A stretch of DNA of 40,629 bases from Chloroflexota bacterium (GTDB lineage Bacteria > Chloroflexota > Limnocylindria > P2-11E): the NCBI GenBank assembly GCA_005881885.1, contig VBDX01000135.1, positions 1 through 40,629 on the forward strand, written 5' to 3'. A program made the position numbers and the translations under genes. How positions within the stretch are numbered: the stretch's first letter is position 1; each line of letters begins with the position of its first letter. Below, piece by piece: positions 39,679-40,629 of the stretch. The notes beneath the pieces were generated by a model. The model saw only the letters and a program-made list of their open reading frames with translations, was not told where the DNA came from and made no database searches.

Positions 39679-40629
39679 TTAGCGGAAGGTGCGGAGCTGG
39701 ATCGGTGGCACGTAGTCGCCCACGAGCTCGCGCCACCACCACGCGCCCGTCTCGCGGCGCTCCTTCGGCGTCGTGAATCGATAGAGATAGAAAAGGGCAC
39801 GCACGAACCGCGGCGGCCGTCCCGCGAAAGGATCTCGTGCGAGCAACCGCAGGACCGCGCGGTCGGCCTCGAGGAGCTTGCGGAGCAGCGGCACGAACCA
39901 CTCGTGATACATCGGCGACGAGAGTGCCGCGAACCACATGAGCCAGTCGAGCCGGTAGTGGTACGGCGCGACCTGCGGCGGCCGGCGGCGCACGTCGCCG
40001 GGTTTCCCCTGGAACTCGTACTCGTGCCACTTCGTCTGCGGCGTGAGCACCGCATCCTCCGTTCCCTCAATGACCACTTCGTAGCGCTCCTTCGTGATGG
40101 AGCCAAACGCGCCGTACGTCCCGACGATGTGGAACGGATCGAAGCTGTAGTTCATGAGCTGCCGTCGCGAGAGGAGATTGCGCGCCGGCCGATAGCTCAG
40201 CGCGAGGATCAGAGCGGTGATCGCGAGGACGACCGCGAGATACCAGGCGGGTGTTTCCAGCGGCTGGTACGGAACGATCGCGAAGAGGTGGCCGAGGGCG
40301 GGGTTGTCGAAGCTCGCGATCGCGAGTGCCATCGTGATGAAGTTGAGCCAAGCGAAGTTGCCGGAGACGACGAGCCACGACTGCGTCAGCACGATGATCA
40401 GCCCGGCGACCGAGGCGATGGGCTGGGGGAAAAACAGGAACCACGGGACGACGAGTTGTGCGAAGTGATTCCCGAGGACCTCTATGCGATGGAGAGATTT
40501 CGGCAGGCGGTGGAAATACCAGCTCAGCGGATTAGGCATGGGCTGGGTCTCGTGGTGGTAGTAGAGGCATGTGAGGTCACGCCAGCACCGATCGCCGCGC
40601 ATCTTGATCATCCCGGCGCCGAACTCGAC
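39679..40629 (-). CDS. Lipase maturation factor (LMF)-like membrane protein (5' partial)
   Basis: The frame stays open to the end of the window, so the N-terminus is missing. Visible: VEFGAG, MIKMRGDRCWRDLTCLYYHHETQPMP in several pieces, then PNPLSWYFHRLP, several membrane helices, and GTYGAFGSITKERYEVVIEGT and DWLMWFAALSS near the end. These are signatures of the lipase maturation factor family (ER proteins in animals; bacterial members have unknown roles). It converges on the DinB gene, with one base between the stops. Confidence 0.85.
   Translation of the reverse strand, partial: VEFGAGMIKMRGDRCWRDLTCLYYHHETQPMPNPLSWYFHRLPKSLHRIEVLGNHFAQLVVPWFLFFPQPIASVAGLIIVLTQSWLVVSGNFAWLNFITMALAIASFDNPALGHLFAIVPYQPLETPAWYLAVVLAITALILALSYRPARNLLSRRQLMNYSFDPFHIVGTYGAFGSITKERYEVVIEGTEDAVLTPQTKWHEYEFQGKPGDVRRRPPQVAPYHYRLDWLMWFAALSSPMYHEWFVPLLRKLLEADRAVLRLLARDPFAGRPPRFVRALFYLYRFTTPKERRETGAWWWRELVGDYVPPIQLRTFR

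Noticed and set aside
1-40629. CRISPR array, prophage, transposase or integron
   Set aside because: No regularly spaced repeats, integrase, capsid or transposase-like frame was seen; the repeats found are isolated pairs.

Overview
This is a high-GC, gene-dense stretch of bacterial chromosome with an ordinary housekeeping content and no transposase, phage or plasmid genes. Neighbouring genes overlap by 1-8 bases almost everywhere (ATGA, GTGA, TTGA and apparently one CTGA junction), and GTG and TTG starts are common. Gene content (RmuC, DUF1461, DUF1992, DUF4395, an Os1348/Franean1-type small protein, a T-box in front of trp genes) and protein flavour suggest an uncultivated Chloroflexota lineage, perhaps near Limnocylindria. 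That placement is inference from family resemblance, not a measured phylogeny.

Layout. 1-996: 3' end of a UvrD-like helicase with a C-terminal iron-sulfur nuclease domain. 1081-4542: secreted Ig-like protein, MFS carrier, RmuC, small membrane protein. 4555-12056: a tightly overlapping run with an M20 amidohydrolase, a methyltransferase, an N-acyl-D-amino-acid deacylase, a DUF1611 protein (DgcN-like), an enolase-superfamily epimerase (DgcA-like), a DUF1461 membrane protein and a receiver-ParA ATPase. It is followed by glutamate racemase murI, a YchF-type GTPase and a PfkB kinase (12065-14893). The DgcN/DgcA pair next to deacylases and near murI suggests D-glutamate or D-amino-acid salvage.

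14824-18281: two tandem small paralogs, an amino-acid-binding lipoprotein, a class A beta-lactamase-like serine hydrolase, a FtsB/DivIC-like protein, initiator tRNA-Met and an HNH endonuclease. 18274-22334: a truncated, frameshifted copy of the FtsH membrane anchor on the minus strand, a second CAU tRNA whose encoded CCA directly abuts tilS, then tilS and full-length ftsH. FtsH appears to begin at a CTG codon overlapping the tilS stop.

22391-28029: a small membrane protein, thpR, then a possible ribosomal-peptide locus (an 85-residue leader-like peptide, a minus-strand protein with two cNMP domains, a PqqD-like domain and an M50 protease, a divergent ATP-grasp ligase, and a DUF4395-thioredoxin fusion), a DUF1992 protein and a putative zincin.

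28047-36720: tandem repeats, then a tRNA-Trp-specific T-box leader (specifier UGG, T-box, terminator) and a nine-gene aromatic operon trpEGDCBA-aroH-aroF-tyrA; trpF is absent. aroA converges on it from the minus strand. 38032-40629: a secreted papain-like protein, a DinB-family protein and the 3' part of a lipase-maturation-factor-like gene. A 41-base GC-rich hairpin repeat occurs twice, inside the dgcN-like coding region and just upstream of the trpE ribosome binding site.
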